Source: Pomacea canaliculata | Taxonomy: Eukaryota; Mollusca; Gastropoda; Architaenioglossa; Ampullariidae | Direction: 5' to 3' | DNA length: 64,000 nucleotides | Assembly (NCBI RefSeq): GCF_003073045.1 | Contig: NC_037599.1 | Span: 23,130,555 to 23,194,554, forward strand | Shown here: piece after piece, positions 38,701-49,649 of the stretch | Position numbering within the stretch: position 1 is the stretch's first letter | Layout: each line of letters opens with the position of its first letter | Made by a program: the position numbers and the translations under genes | The notes under the pieces: generated by a model | The model's database searches: none | What the model saw: the letters and a program-made list of their open reading frames with translations, nothing else | Told to the model about the DNA's origin: nothing

Positions 38701-41700
38701 ACTTGTGAAGCTTGATGGTGAGGTGCTTGAAGATTGTGGAATGAAGAGGGAAGTTGATAATTGTGTCAGAGATAATAAATGCTACAAGATGTGTCATCAG
38801 GAAATTTCTGCGGTTACAGAAGAGCAAATGCCATCAAGTGGACTCGATGGCTGCTAAAAACAAAGTGTCAAAATGGTGGAGCCTGATATTGCATGATTAA
38901 TTGTACTAATTCACATTATGTATGTACTGGTACATTGTTTTTAAGATTTCCAACTGATGAAGCATTATTATTATTATTGTTTCTAGCTATTTTTAGATAA
39001 AAGTAACACAAGATCATCAGCATCAAAACGCTTAAGGAATTTGCATTTTCACATAATGGGAAAAGATCAAGTGCCAGCTCAGTAGCATAGTGTATGGCTC
39101 ATACAAACGCCAATGTAATGAGTTAAATTGTGTCATGTTTGTAGTTCATGTATTGCAGTCTGCCTCAGAACATATTTGTACAAATTTCTACTAAAAAAGC
39201 ACATGTAATAAATAAAGAGCCATTTCAGTGTAATGCATCAATTATTCATGGAAAATTTCTAGTGTAATGTCACTTGGCAAATAAATTTTTTTCTTCCACA
39301 GAGAACTCCAGCAGTGGCGATGTGGGCCTTTTAGGAATACCTTTTGTAGCAGCAGCAGCAACAGCCCTTGTGGCTTCTATCATTGTGTGCATAGTGATGT
39401 GAGTCTAAGATTTGTTGGTCTCAAATGTATTTGTTAAAATAAGTAACTAAAGAAGAAAACATGCAGGTAAATATACTGTGTGTATATATGTGTGTGTGTG
39501 TGTTGGGTATTGACTGGATGTGTGCATGCGTATGGTGCACATTCTATGTTTACAATTTTTAATTCTGTCGATTCAGTCAATGCTTTACAAGCAGTGGCCG
39601 CATGCATTATACATGAAAATCACACAGGAGTCACTCACCCACAAAATAACAAAGAAGTAACACAAGTGAGAAATGGACTCAGGTAAATGATGATAAGGTT
39701 TCTCAAAAATATATTAAGTTCTTAAGTGTTATCTAAGATATTTCTATAAAAAAAAAACCCGGAAAAACCAGATTAAAAATATGAATTATTCATGATTTCT
39801 ATGTGTGTGTTGTGTGCTGGCGTGTATAGTATGATGTATTGCTTGCTTGTGTGTGCAGTTACTTGCACAAATACTTGTACAGTGTGTCTTTATGAGCAGC
39901 AGGGGCCTAACTTCATGTGTGTATCTGATTGCAGCAAATTCAGACAGTGTATGATTTCTCGGAAGGCCAAATTTCAAGAACCTATGTTTAAAACACATGT
40001 AAGATGCACTTAATATACTTTTTTTAATCTCACACTGTGTGTGAGTGAGTGTGTGTGAGAGAGAGAAAGGTTGTGTGTGCATGCGAACATGCCTGCATAC
40101 ATGCATATCAGTGCCCAGTCTTATAAATGTATGTATGTGCATATGTGTATATCTAAAATAATGTTTATTCCTAAAATATTATTTCACTGGGTTTTCGCTC
40201 GCTACTTGGAAATATGACCGACTAGTAACCAACAGCATTTATGGGACCATAAAAATCAGTTATAAAAATTATTAAAGTTTTAATACACTTATCAGCAGGT
40301 AGCTCAGAAAGAAAGGTGGCTGTTGAGAAACTCTCAATTTGTATTCTTTAACTTTAGTACAGTGCAAATCTTAATCACTAGGAATTCTTCATTGTATGTA
40401 AAGTATTAATAAGGTTTCATTTTTTTCCACCGGTTGATGGAGACACCTTAATTTGTTGTCGAGCATGAACAGTTTCCCCTTTCTCCGTTTGGCAGGAATT
40501 TTTATTTTCCAATCTGAGAGATGTTGATCCCAGATTGTCTGTACCATCACCCAACTCTGGGCAGCTCGACTCTCCGCAGACACCCACAGGGGCGACCGGG
40601 ATGTCATCTGTAAATACAGATACCACTTACCTTCAGCAGCAAACTGTTTTTGAAGAGCCTCCCGTTGCGATGGTGGGTAAACTGAAACCACATTTCGTCA
40701 ATTAATGCAATTTGAGTGATACTCCTAGGTTTGGGAAAACTTGAACATTTTCTTTCTTTTTTGAAAAGTTAAATGGTGACCATTTTGAAAGCACGAAAAT
40801 TGTTTTAAAAAATAATTTGTACATAAGTATTTCTTGGAAAATGTTTTTAGTCTGAGAGGTATTATGTTGTAAAAATTTGACATAACCGAGTTGAAGCCTA
40901 AAACTGAGCCCGTAGATTAGACCCTCGTCAGGAGACAGGTGTACAGAATATCGCTGGGCACAACCTGAATGACTCACATCTTGTACCCTCGGGCTGTTAT
41001 ATTGGTCAACAGGAAGTCACCTACATGCTGCCCAACCCTCAGACTTCAGCAACAGACAACGACAACATTCCCGAGGGGAGGAGCGAGGCATACTGGAGCC
41101 AAAGATCGTCTGACGGAGGTTCGCAGCTGTGTAACGGCTACACGCGCTTGGGCCTCGATAGCCAGGACGACGACGGCGCGCGCGCTGTGCTAGAGGTGGA
41201 CAGGGGCATCAACCCGCAGGTGGAGGTTCTCGTCCTTCCAGTCCAGATGTCCACGTGCGACATCACCCATCGTGAAGGTCTAACGGCGGTCGGTCTCCAT
41301 TCCAGCAAGATTCCTTCCGTCGTAACATCATTTCCCAATCCCAAACATGACACTACAACATCCGGGTACATTGTGGACGTTCAAGCAGCGTCATCGTCTG
41401 TTATTGGCCATTCTGATGCCAGTCCACCGAGTCCAGCGGGTGTCGAAGATAAACCCAGATGCAACTCCCAGCCAGTGGCAGGCCGCAGCTGGACAACAGC
41501 TGCACACAGCTCTTACGTCCCTGTGACGATGGCCTGCACGAGCAACACGTCACACGTCACTGTAACGTCGCCTGGCGGCGAACTTGCAGACAGCGAACAG
41601 CACTCACTCCTGCCGAGCGGAAGTAGTGCGAACCTCAGTGTCGATGACAGTTCCGTTGCTTCGGCCAGCAGTGTTCGTTTGCACGGGGGATACGTTCAGG

Positions 41701-41798
41701 CGCCAGGTCAGGGTCACGTCGACCCTTACGTCATGCAGGCGCCAGTTAATACGTCAGAATCGTCAGACGACACGCGCAGTGACCCGTCAGACCGGTGA
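26635..41798 (+). CDS. Class I cytokine receptor, gp130/Domeless-like
   Basis: Seventeen exons close in one frame over 3237 bases (about 1078 residues): 26635-26740, 28455-28588, 28980-29157, 29415-29577, 30353-30531, 31739-31878, 33416-33560, 35024-35119, 35594-35818, 36202-36404, 36793-36940, 37769-37915, 38565-38717, 39302-39398, 39935-39998, 40496-40676 and 40921-41798. Order: signal peptide (SLVICTFWSV core), Ig-like domain 36-139 (DAGSYNCWF), cytokine-binding module 139-348 with four cysteines (ENITC, LTCQW, VIC, EFC), a half WSxWS motif (GFWSEG, about residue 335), three FN3-like domains to 672 (NGKIIGYQLQY resembles gp130 domain 4), one span near 681-704, and a 370-residue tail. The tail has YLQQ (771), YIGQ (813), YMLP (821) and YVMQ (1056); YxxQ is the STAT3 recruitment motif of gp130. 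VPSP near 742 is a weak box1 candidate, unusually far from the membrane. Many N-glycosylation sites. A JAK/STAT role is inferred from the family. Weakest points: the start exon and the donor at 35119. Confidence 0.88.
29960..30145 (-). repeat. LINE 3'-end fragment (minus orientation)
   Basis: Read on the minus strand this matches 46235-46390 over most of its length: CTTATGTTTACTACTAATTA, a shared ACAGGGCGAG block, AAATGGAAAA, CTTGCTTATTTT, and a terminal ATTGTCATTGTCATTGTC microsatellite. A short microsatellite tail is typical of some non-LTR retrotransposon 3' ends. It sits in an intron of the cytokine receptor gene. Confidence 0.6.
32380..32600 (+). repeat. Dispersed repeat with GAA microsatellite head
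   Basis: A GAA repeat is followed by ACTTATAACGCGCAAAATCC and AAACGCTCAATGCGCCGAAA. The layout (trinucleotide run, then short blocks around GCGC/GCGCTT) recurs at 34345-34430 and 35370-35450. It is a shared type of dispersed repeat in introns of the receptor gene, with no coding capacity. Confidence 0.45.
33690..33965 (-). repeat. Old SINE-like copy in a receptor intron
   Basis: On the minus strand an A-box-like AGTGGTTAAGTGCC segment and GAGTTGAGAGTCGTGG suggest a tRNA-derived head. It is followed by a CAGGCACTCTGCTTTCCTCC block resembling the core of the copy at 56900-57120. The copy is strongly diverged and its ends are approximate. Confidence 0.45.
34345..34440 (+). repeat. Dispersed repeat with AAT microsatellite head
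   Basis: An ATAATAATAATGATAACAAT run is followed by TTTGTAAAGCGCATACTCAC and AAGCTAGCGCTTAAGAGCAA. The same order is seen in the copy at 35370-35570. Confidence 0.5.
35370..35570 (+). repeat. Dispersed repeat with AAT microsatellite head
   Basis: A TAATAATAATAATTAAGTGA run leads into ATTTCTATAGTGCTTTATCA and GCTCAAAGCGCTTTACAGAG. It lies directly upstream of the exon at 35594, so the acceptor of that exon (ATTATTAGAG) sits just after a microsatellite-rich insertion. Confidence 0.5.
36999..37300. mobile_element. Inverted-repeat element with modular ends, copy 1
   Basis: The left end begins GGTTCCCAGTCACTTAATCC and continues with a CACTTCATCCCC module; the right end is its inverted counterpart, ending GGGGATTAAGTGTCTGGACACC. 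The interior shares an AACTATAAAAATTATGAAG block, a GCGAAAAATTTAA block and an AACTTCAACGTCATTTGAAC block with the copy at 47111. CCTCTCTAT flanks both sides, a 9-bp target duplication. It lies in an intron of the cytokine receptor gene and has no coding capacity. Confidence 0.85.
37980..38120 (+). repeat. GAT microsatellite and dispersed repeat
   Basis: A GATGATGATGATGATGAT run is followed by AATGTGCAGTTTATATAGTG and CATGCACAGAGCTTGATATG, the same general layout as the repeats at 34345 and 35370 but more diverged. Intronic. Confidence 0.4.
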
Positions 41799-44700
41799 CC
41801 GGCAACATTTCCCGGAGGCGGGCAGCTGTAGAGAAGAAAACCTACAACTCTCATAGTGTTTACTATTCGCTATCAGTGGATGTGGGGTGGGTTGCACGAA
41901 GTTGCTTATTGAAGTATAAAAGTACTCATTGACCCCCTTGACCCTTTAAAGTTTACAGTCGCTCGCGCCGCTTCTGCAGCTGACCGCTGGTCATGTCTGG
42001 TGTGCAGCAGAAAGGCAGCTGCACATTGAAACTTGTCCATGTTGTGAGTTGTTCAGCAGACTACACGCAGTGCCTATATACAGACAGGACAACCTGTACA
42101 CTTTCTTCTTGGTGACCCCTTCAGAGTTCACGAGGACCTTTGTATGAGGGAAGGAGGTAGGACCGTTTCTGCGTGTGCACATGGCGAGAAACACAGCAGC
42201 GGTACTCGAGTTGTTTAAACAGTCTTTGTGTATAAATCTACTGTGTGCACAGGTTGGGTGGTCCTGGCAGCGACCTTTTGTTTTTTTTGCACTCACTTTT
42301 CATACGCATGCGCGAACAGCCAAATGCAGTTGCCGATCTACACCTTCACCTTTGTGTCTGCTCAGTCTTTCTGTCCAAAATGAAGCCTACACCCGGACCC
42401 TAATCCGTGCTACTTACAGCTCTACAGGAATGTTCGGACAAGATAAAAAAAAACAAACCTACAAAAATCCGAACTTAAGAAATATAACAGAAAAATAATC
42501 AACAAACAAAATAATTTAATACACCTTACAAAAAAACAAAACAAAACAAAAACAACAAAAAACAAACAAACAAAAAACGAAAACAGAAACACATACACAG
42601 CAAGTCCCCTTCTTTTCGCGATAAAAGTCTTTGATTAAAGTTCACTTGGTAACAGATTTTGAATCCGCCGTCAGGTCCGGAGCTCCAGTGTCAGACAAGC
42701 AGCAATATTCACTCTTCCCTTTTCATCTTCAGTCTTCAGCGTTTATACAACTGCAGCCCCTCAGTGAATCCGTTATATCAAAGAAAGAGCGGCCGTCATG
42801 AGACACTCACACCCAAGCAAAACACTCGCCAACCGCCCTCGTTCTCCGTTCTTATTCAAACAACCACAAAAAATAAAATAAACAGCAGGTTCGTGCAATC
42901 ATAAATCTAATCCAAACGTTAAGTATCTGAATCATGAATGTCGAGCTAACCTGTAAACAACACAAAAAAGACCCCCAAAAAAACAAAACCAACCAAGCCT
43001 CAGACACCTCAGATACAGTGTGTGTAACCCTCACGTGCTCACACAGGTGAGGGCCAGTCGCGCAAGAAATAACACCACAGAAAATACATTTTCCAAGTTA
43101 GCCGATGGTTTAAATGCTTCTCTCCAGGGTATAGCAGGACGAATGTAATCCTTGATACTAGAACTTCGTCACATCTCAGTGAAACCACAAACACACTCGG
43201 CGACCATCTGCAATATTCAAACAAAACTCTCAGGAGAAAACGTGCCTAACCCCCAACTCCGACTGCTTACATCTTGTCCCTCATCCAGTCTTCCCGAACA
43301 TTTCAGTTTTCACCCACCCGGTGTCTGTCACCACAGCCCATGGCTATGACCGCCAGGCCAGATTTTGTAACTGTCGTCAACCGGCCGAGCTCCGGAAAGC
43401 CGCAAATCCTGTTTGTCTGGGTGTGTGTGGATGTGGGCGCCCGTGAGTATATATATATACTGTATATACTGTATATGTGTGTCACCCCTTCCCATCTGCC
43501 TGGCCTAGAGAATCCGAGAATAAGGACAGAACACCTATAGGGGGCAGTGGGTCGCGCAGAGGGTGGAAAGTTCAGGGTACACACAAACACAAAGCGATCA
43601 CCGGTACCCTGTGCCTGCCTGACAGTAACAAAAAAAAAAAAAAGTAAAAAATATGATTGCAATAATAATAATAATAATAAAATCCTTGTTAGGGTGATAC
43701 ACGCATAGCAAAGACAAGAAAAAAAGCTCCATCAAAAATAATAATCTGCAACATGGCATTCATTTTACCCACTACTCCTAAAGTGTCACAAAAAGCAGTC
43801 ACCTGTCATTAACTACAGGTAGAAAATGTACTGCAGTGTTATTAGACAACATAAAAGATGAAGACATTGTGCGCATGCGTAGCAGACATTATTACAAACT
43901 GTTCAATATTTCATCATGGATATATCAGGTGGAGTCACTAATATTGAATCTCACTTCCCAACCCCAGTATCCTCAACCCTCGACAAGGAAACAGATTATT
44001 TTTTCAAATACTAAAAGAGCATTCAAAAGGGTGAAACCCACCTTGATAAAGTACTGCGGGTGGATTTCACAAGATAATGGCATGGTCTTGTTTTGCATGG
44101 GTGACACTATGATCCGGATGAAGCCCCCGGTTATTTGGGTGCAATCTGATCACATTGCGCCTGACTTCCACCCGTTTCTGTTGACGATTTTCACTTCTGC
44201 GTGTGCAGACAGAGTGTCTTATTGTGGACTAGTCATTATGAAAACTGAGCCACCCAGACATCCTTCATCCCTGGCTGCTTGCATTTCGTCGTCTTGGTTT
44301 CCACTCTGGCCGTCTTTACCCATCCACCCTTGCGTGCAGCAAGGAACCCACCCGACTTTCCTCTTCGACACACTTGAGTTGCACATGAACACTGTGAATA
44401 CACCCGAGTATTGACTGTTTTATTGTGGCATGTACCCTGATTGCATGGCAGGGTTAGCGAGCTTGTTGTAAGGGAAGTGAGTGAATTGTTTGTTTGCAAT
44501 GTTCATGGCAGCGGTTTATGGCCTTGTCACCCCGGGTACTTAGTGAGGTCTTGCAGCATATGTCAGACCTGTCTACTGCCAGAACTTTTCACCATTAGCA
44601 CTCCTAATTAAAATGATTTTTTTTTGTTTCATTTTGTCTTTCATTTGTAGCAATTCTAGTCATGATATCTTTCTCAGCTACTGTCGTCACGGTCAGTAGT

Positions 44701-45201
44701 TTTCAATATATTGTCAGAAAAAACTGGAATTTGTGGAATATTTTTTTTTTGAAGATTAAATGTATTCAACTCTTTAAACTGCAATAGTCGTTTAATTTAT
44801 TCAACTCTTCAAGGTGCAATAGTCATATTGGCAACTAAGTTTTACTACATTCGTCAATTGACATGACAATTAGTGGAGGGAACCATCATTGTCCTGTGAT
44901 TGTTATCCAAACAAAATAAATTTGATATTAATTACTCCTCTCTCCTTTTGTGATATCCGACAAAAATATTCAGTGACAAAAGTTCATTTATTAATTTATT
45001 TCCTCGTGTTTTGTCATTGAGTCACTAACAATCGTAGTCCATAATCAGTAATTGAGTTTGTAATCAGCTAAATCTGTAATTGCTTTGGAAAGTCCGTAGC
45101 CAGGCAGGTCTGGTGTGTTGAACCTTTGTGGTGTTGATTGACCTGTTGCACCTCCACACTCCTATTATTGTTGTCAGCTCTCGTTTGTTTCGATTATGTG
45201 A
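41799..45201. other. Receptor 3'UTR and noncoding sequence
   Basis: The receptor stop is at 41796-41798. The first part downstream is expected to be its 3'UTR, but I cannot choose a polyadenylation site. An A-rich tract fills 42505-42590, TATATA/CTGTATA repeats lie at 43449-43475 and an AAT microsatellite at 43660-43682. A 192-codon open frame at 43836-44414 shows no family resemblance, domain or splice context and is left uncalled. Confidence 0.35.
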
Positions 45202-45279
45202 ACATCATTATACATAATGAAACATACTATTATAGGTATTACATCATTATACATAATGAAACATACTACTATAGGTACT
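45202..45279 (+). repeat. Two-copy 39-bp tandem duplication
   Basis: ACATCATTATACATAATGAA starts at 45202 and again at 45241, with near identity over the 39-bp unit (ACTATTATAGG versus ACTACTATAGG). Confidence 0.85.
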
Positions 45280-45669
45280 ACAGTAGTACTGTCACTTGCT
45301 TCTTGCTTCATGTTCATTCAGCCTGGCCGGGGACATCCAGTGTGTCCTCGCCATTATCCGCTTATCTTTCTACTGTCAATGGGAAGACGATTGTTTGAGG
45401 TTTCTGTGGTTGTCAACATAGTGTACAGTAAACAGGACACTTCGCTGACATTTTAATAGACATTTTAACACTTCACTGACATTTTAATGGCTGCTCCATG
45501 TTTGTTTTCGGCTTCGTGTACATTCCTACCTGCTGGTCTTTCACGCAGCGCCTACTGCAACCATTTTTATTTATTTGATCATCCCCGAACAGTGGACTTT
45601 GTTGAAGTGTAACCCACCTGGTTATTGTGTTTTTTTTAAATTGTAAAAGGTGATCATCTTGGAGGGGTT

Positions 45670-45800
45670 CAGTGATGAACCCTCACTTGTCTCGTTTTGG
45701 CGAGGGCGCTGTCCATCTCCTCGCTGCCTTACCTTCCTCAAGAGTCAGGTAGTCATTGCAAAGCTGGGTCGACTGACCACAACCTCATTCTCTCGCTTTT
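45670..45800 (+). repeat. Dispersed repeat, related to 53185-53275
   Basis: CCCTCACTTGTCTCGTTTTG, then GAGGGCGCTGTCCATCTCC and CTGCCTTA parallel the blocks CCTCACTTTTCTC, GAGGGCCGTGTCCATCTC and CTGCCTTAAGG at 53188-53250. No function is inferred; the boundaries are not known. Confidence 0.4.
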
Positions 45801-46189
45801 ATTGACTGATATTTTGTCATCTCACCGGCAGCACTCTCATTTCGAGTTGTCTTCTTTGTCTTTCGTCACGTGGTCTGCGCTTGCAGGACTCCAGCTCCAC
45901 CTGTGTCACATTGTTTACACTCTAAATGACTTTATCTGGAGTCTGTATGAGGTGGCCATCGTCCCCTTCATTTATGAGAAAACAAGGTCTTATTTCGTTT
46001 GGATCTCAGTCTCAATCTGTGGTGGTGGTCGGATGATTATGTAGTGTGTGTGTTTGTTTATTTGTGTTTATTTTGAGAATGTTCTCGAAGGACTGTGCCT
46101 CTATCTTTGTTGACTGTAGCTGCAGCGCTTGTTTAGGACAGCGTGTATTGCTGGCAGCGCTTTGTTCTTTGTAAATATTGTTTTTTAAC

Positions 46190-46395
46190 CACTATTTTTG
46201 TACATACCCACCTTTCCCTCTCCTTTGATATCTTACCTTATGTTTACTACTAATTATTCTTGTAGTACTTATTTACTTTAACTTTTTAGTTTATTCTTCC
46301 CCCGTACAGGGCGAGTGCTAAATGGAAAAGAAATTTTCTTGCTTATTTTTCTTGTCGTTGAGAAAAAATTGTCATTGTTATTGTTCCCGTCCACC
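46190..46395 (+). repeat. LINE 3'-end fragment (plus orientation)
   Basis: This is a matching partner of the minus-strand fragment at 29960-30145, with the same block order (CTTATGTTTACTACTAATTA, CAGGGCGAGTGCTAAATGG, TTGCTTATTTTTCTTGTC) and a terminal ATTGTCATTGTTATTGTTC tail. No reverse transcriptase coding remains. Confidence 0.6.
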
Positions 46396-46899
46396 CTGAA
46401 CTCAGCCGTGCGGTCGTGAGTAGCGAAAGTGGAACGGGTAGCATTGCACCCGAGTTTTTTGTTCTGTTTAAAAAGCAAGGGCTGAACGACTCCTAAAAGA
46501 GAACACACCTTTGGTAAAAAGTAGGGTAGGGGTCTCTTGTGGATTTTTATGTCGGCTAAGTGCAGGTGTGCAGCAGATGGAACAAAACACAGTGCGAGGT
46601 GTTATACAAGGTGGCACATTGCAGGAGTGAGAGCGATTCGGTAAGAGCTGGAAGTTTAGCAGAAATTCTCCTGGAGCACTTCCGTCCTCTTTCCTGAACT
46701 ACAAACAGAGACTGTTTGGCGCCAGGACCTTTAGTAACCGCGACTAACTGATGGTCCAACCATGGAACCATGTAACAATAGCAGATGTCTGGTTACACGA
46801 CCCTTGGCTACTGTTGCATGTATGAAATAATGAAATAAAGAAAAACAAAATTCACTTTTTGTGTTTGCTTACCGTGTGGGACAACTGAACGGCTTATCA

Positions 46900-47060
46900 A
46901 CTGTATGTGAACCGAGATGTCTAAGTGGTTAAAGCCTTATTATCAGGTCTGACACACAAGAGAAGACCAGGGAGTTTGTTTGTGTAGAAGTACAAGCAAG
47001 GAAGCAAACCCAAGACGTGGAGTTGCAGGTCATCTCGTGACCTCTCGACCTCCGCTCATG
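46900..47060 (+). repeat. tRNA-like SINE head fragment
   Basis: CCGAGATGTCTAAGTGGTTA followed by AAGCC resembles a tRNA A-box region, and GACCTCTCGACCTCC lies downstream. No clear B box or SINE body follows, so this is a low-confidence fragment beside the inverted-repeat element at 47111. Confidence 0.3.
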
Positions 47061-47110
47061 AGCCATGAGTACCACCGCCTCCTAGTCAAGGACTTTGTCA
47101 TCATAACCAA

Positions 47111-47497
47111 GGTTCCCAGTCACTTAATCCCCAGACACTTCATCCCCGACACTTCATCCCCTAGACTTTTAATCCCCAGACACTTCATCCCCAGACACTT
47201 CATCCCCAGACACTTAATCCCTAAACTAAATCCTTAACTATAAAAATTATGAAGTCAGCGAAAAATTTAATTGAAATTCAAATTCAAATCATGCTTTTAA
47301 CTTCAACGTCATTTGAACATCTACAACATTAGTTAAAGTTCATATAAGCTAGTAAATTTAATGTTCTTCAACAATATGATATGAAAATTGTTCTTGAGTG
47401 TCGGGGATGAAGTGTCGGGGATGAAGTGTCTGGGGATTAAAAGTCTAGGGGACGAAGTGTCGGGGATGAAGTGTCTGGGGATTAAGTGACTGGACAC
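47111..47497. mobile_element. Inverted-repeat element with modular ends, copy 2
   Basis: The element has the same left end (GGTTCCCAGTCACTTAATCC) and right end (GATTAAGTGACTGGACACC) as the copy at 36999. Its arms are longer, built from repeated variants of CACTTCATCCCCAGA and CACTTAATCCCCAGA on the left and their inverses on the right. ATAACCAA flanks both sides as an 8-bp target duplication (9 bp, CATAACCAA, if the boundary moves by one base). The interior matches copy 1 but differs in length. No coding capacity. Confidence 0.88.
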
Positions 47498-48014
47498 CAT
47501 AACCAAAACCTCTATAAATAGTTGTTGTTCGTACCTGTTTATTTATTTTTGTTCAGACTGCTCGTCTCCTTGGAACAGATTATCACCGACACTTTGTGTC
47601 TGAGCCTGAAACTGGATACCTGCAACTGAATGTAGGCAAATACAGAAGCGATTTCATCTGACTATACTTTACAAGTCAGTAAAGTTTATTTTAATGCTAG
47701 ATTGTACATATCAAAACATAAACATGCAACAAACTGCCATACAACTGTTTAATATTGGCTGTGGAAATGTTTCCAAATGACAAAACTTTAAATCTCGGCA
47801 CAGATAAAATGTCAGTGCGATGAAAACAAGAGGGACCGCAGAGGTTGAGTATTGGAACTGGTCCCTCCGCTCTCCTTCCCGAAGAAGTCCTGAATATTTA
47901 TTCATTGAATATCCAGTTGTGTAGTTGTTCTTCTCCAGTCGCCTTTCTGTCCAGAGCACATCATGAGAATCAAGAAGTGTTGGACGGTCGTCACTGGGTG
48001 CTTAACAACCTCTC

Positions 48015-48045
<31 letters not shown>

Positions 48046-49649
48046 GAAAAAGAGTGGTTAGCAAAGGCAAGAACCCAGTCAAAAGCGTTAACACCCTTCT
48101 TGCAACACAAAAGTAAGAAAGACACGAGGGAAATATTACCAGTGAAAAGACTCGACAACATAAAAAAAAAAAAAAAAAAAAAAACAACACCCGAAAGGTT
48201 TGCAGGAGATGAAAGATGCACCGTGGGACATCGTTGTGAGCCAATAAACAGGACAACAAAAACATTCTGTTTACGAAAACCACACCTCATCCCACCCTGA
48301 ATGTTTTATTTTTGTCGTTTCCTCTTCCTTCTAGTAAATATATTTCTTTTCTCTCTCATTCAAACGTCACGATACCTCCATACCCCTCGATCACTTGTCA
48401 TGGAGTATACATGAGTTGTTGTTAGATAATTTGTGGAATACAATAAACAAGGCGTCAAACTGGAAATAACACAAGGAAATACAATGGACAAATAAATATT
48501 TCTGATGGAAATATCAGTCTTCAAGAAGTCTCCGGAATTCTTTTTATGCACAGGTGTCTGACGGGAAGAACAAATGATGGAGATGTAAATATTATAATTG
48601 TAATCATTACAGGGGTTGTAATTATCACCTGAGACTCTATAACGAAAGTGGAGTGAGAGACAACTCCAAGTGGAGTGAGGGACAACTCCACGGAAGCCGA
48701 TTTTCGAGCACGTGACCATCTCCCTCACAGTCCTCTAGTCACTGGGCACGGCAGGACATTCTTGGTGATGGTGAACTGACTGACAAAGTGCTTCGTTCTA
48801 TGACAGGTCCCTCTGTGAATTTGTCTTGCAGGCATGCAAGGGGGCAAAGGTCGTCGTGGTCAGACCGATGGACACCAGGCACATCACTGCAATAAGTCAC
48901 GTGATCATTACTGGACAGAGAGCGATGTAGTAAGCAGGCCTCCTTACACATGATGGAGGTCTGCATCTCATGATCACAGGTAGACAGACTGTCATGTGAT
49001 TTGTGATGAAGAGACACACCTGTCCCCGTCACCTATTGTTGGAGACACCACACTTTAACAGGTGTGTCCCATCTGGAAGAACTGTACTCAGGCGCGAGCT
49101 CTGAAGGAAGCTAGGAGTCTGGCTGTGCGCCTACAACCATAATGAGTAAGTATAAAGACGATGTTTCGTAAATCGTTGAATTTCTTTATTTTTATTATTT
49201 TTATTTATTTACTGTTTTGCATCCCACCCTAACAATGTTCACAGGCCTGGTCACGTGTCAATTCGAGCTCGGCGAACCACGACAACCTGCACCGGGGTGA
49301 ATGGCGCCCCTGTTGTTTCCATAACAACAGTCTCAGGAATGACCCCAAAGTCGTCTACTGAGGATAGTCCGTTTCCACAGCAACGACCCGAAAGTGGACA
49401 ACAAACGATAACCACCGAGCATAGCCTTCATCCTTGGCAACGGCGGAAAGTGTCTATTGAGCTCAACCTGTTTCCATGGCAATTGCTGTCTGGCTGACAC
49501 CTGGCGGCGTCTTAGTGTTTGCAACGGTGTCATCCGTGTGCTGACGTTTGTGTTTGTGTGGTTGACTGTCCGTTCGTGTGTGCAGCGCATTAATATTGCG
49601 TCTACCCGGGGATAATTCGATTTACCAAATTAATAATTATTTGTAACGT
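47498..49649. other. No gene recognised
   Basis: A-rich runs lie at 48016-48050 and 48162-48183, and a 23-bp near-duplication (GGAGTGAG-GACAACTCCA) at 48646-48695. Open frames here read through homopolymers or have no family features. The part next to 49650 would be the 3'UTR of the minus-strand LicD-like gene. Confidence 0.3.

Noticed and set aside
41991-42498. Overlapping open frames on both strands just after the receptor stop
   Set aside because: Their composition matches neighbouring untranslated sequence, without splice sites or conserved motifs.
43836-44414. 192-codon open frame downstream of the cytokine receptor
   Set aside because: No recognisable domain, no splice or promoter context, low-complexity composition, and it lies in a region expected to be 3'UTR or intergenic.
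46980-47237. Open frame reading repeated IPRHFIP units
   Set aside because: It is produced by the repeated end modules of the inverted-repeat element at 47111 and is not a protein gene.
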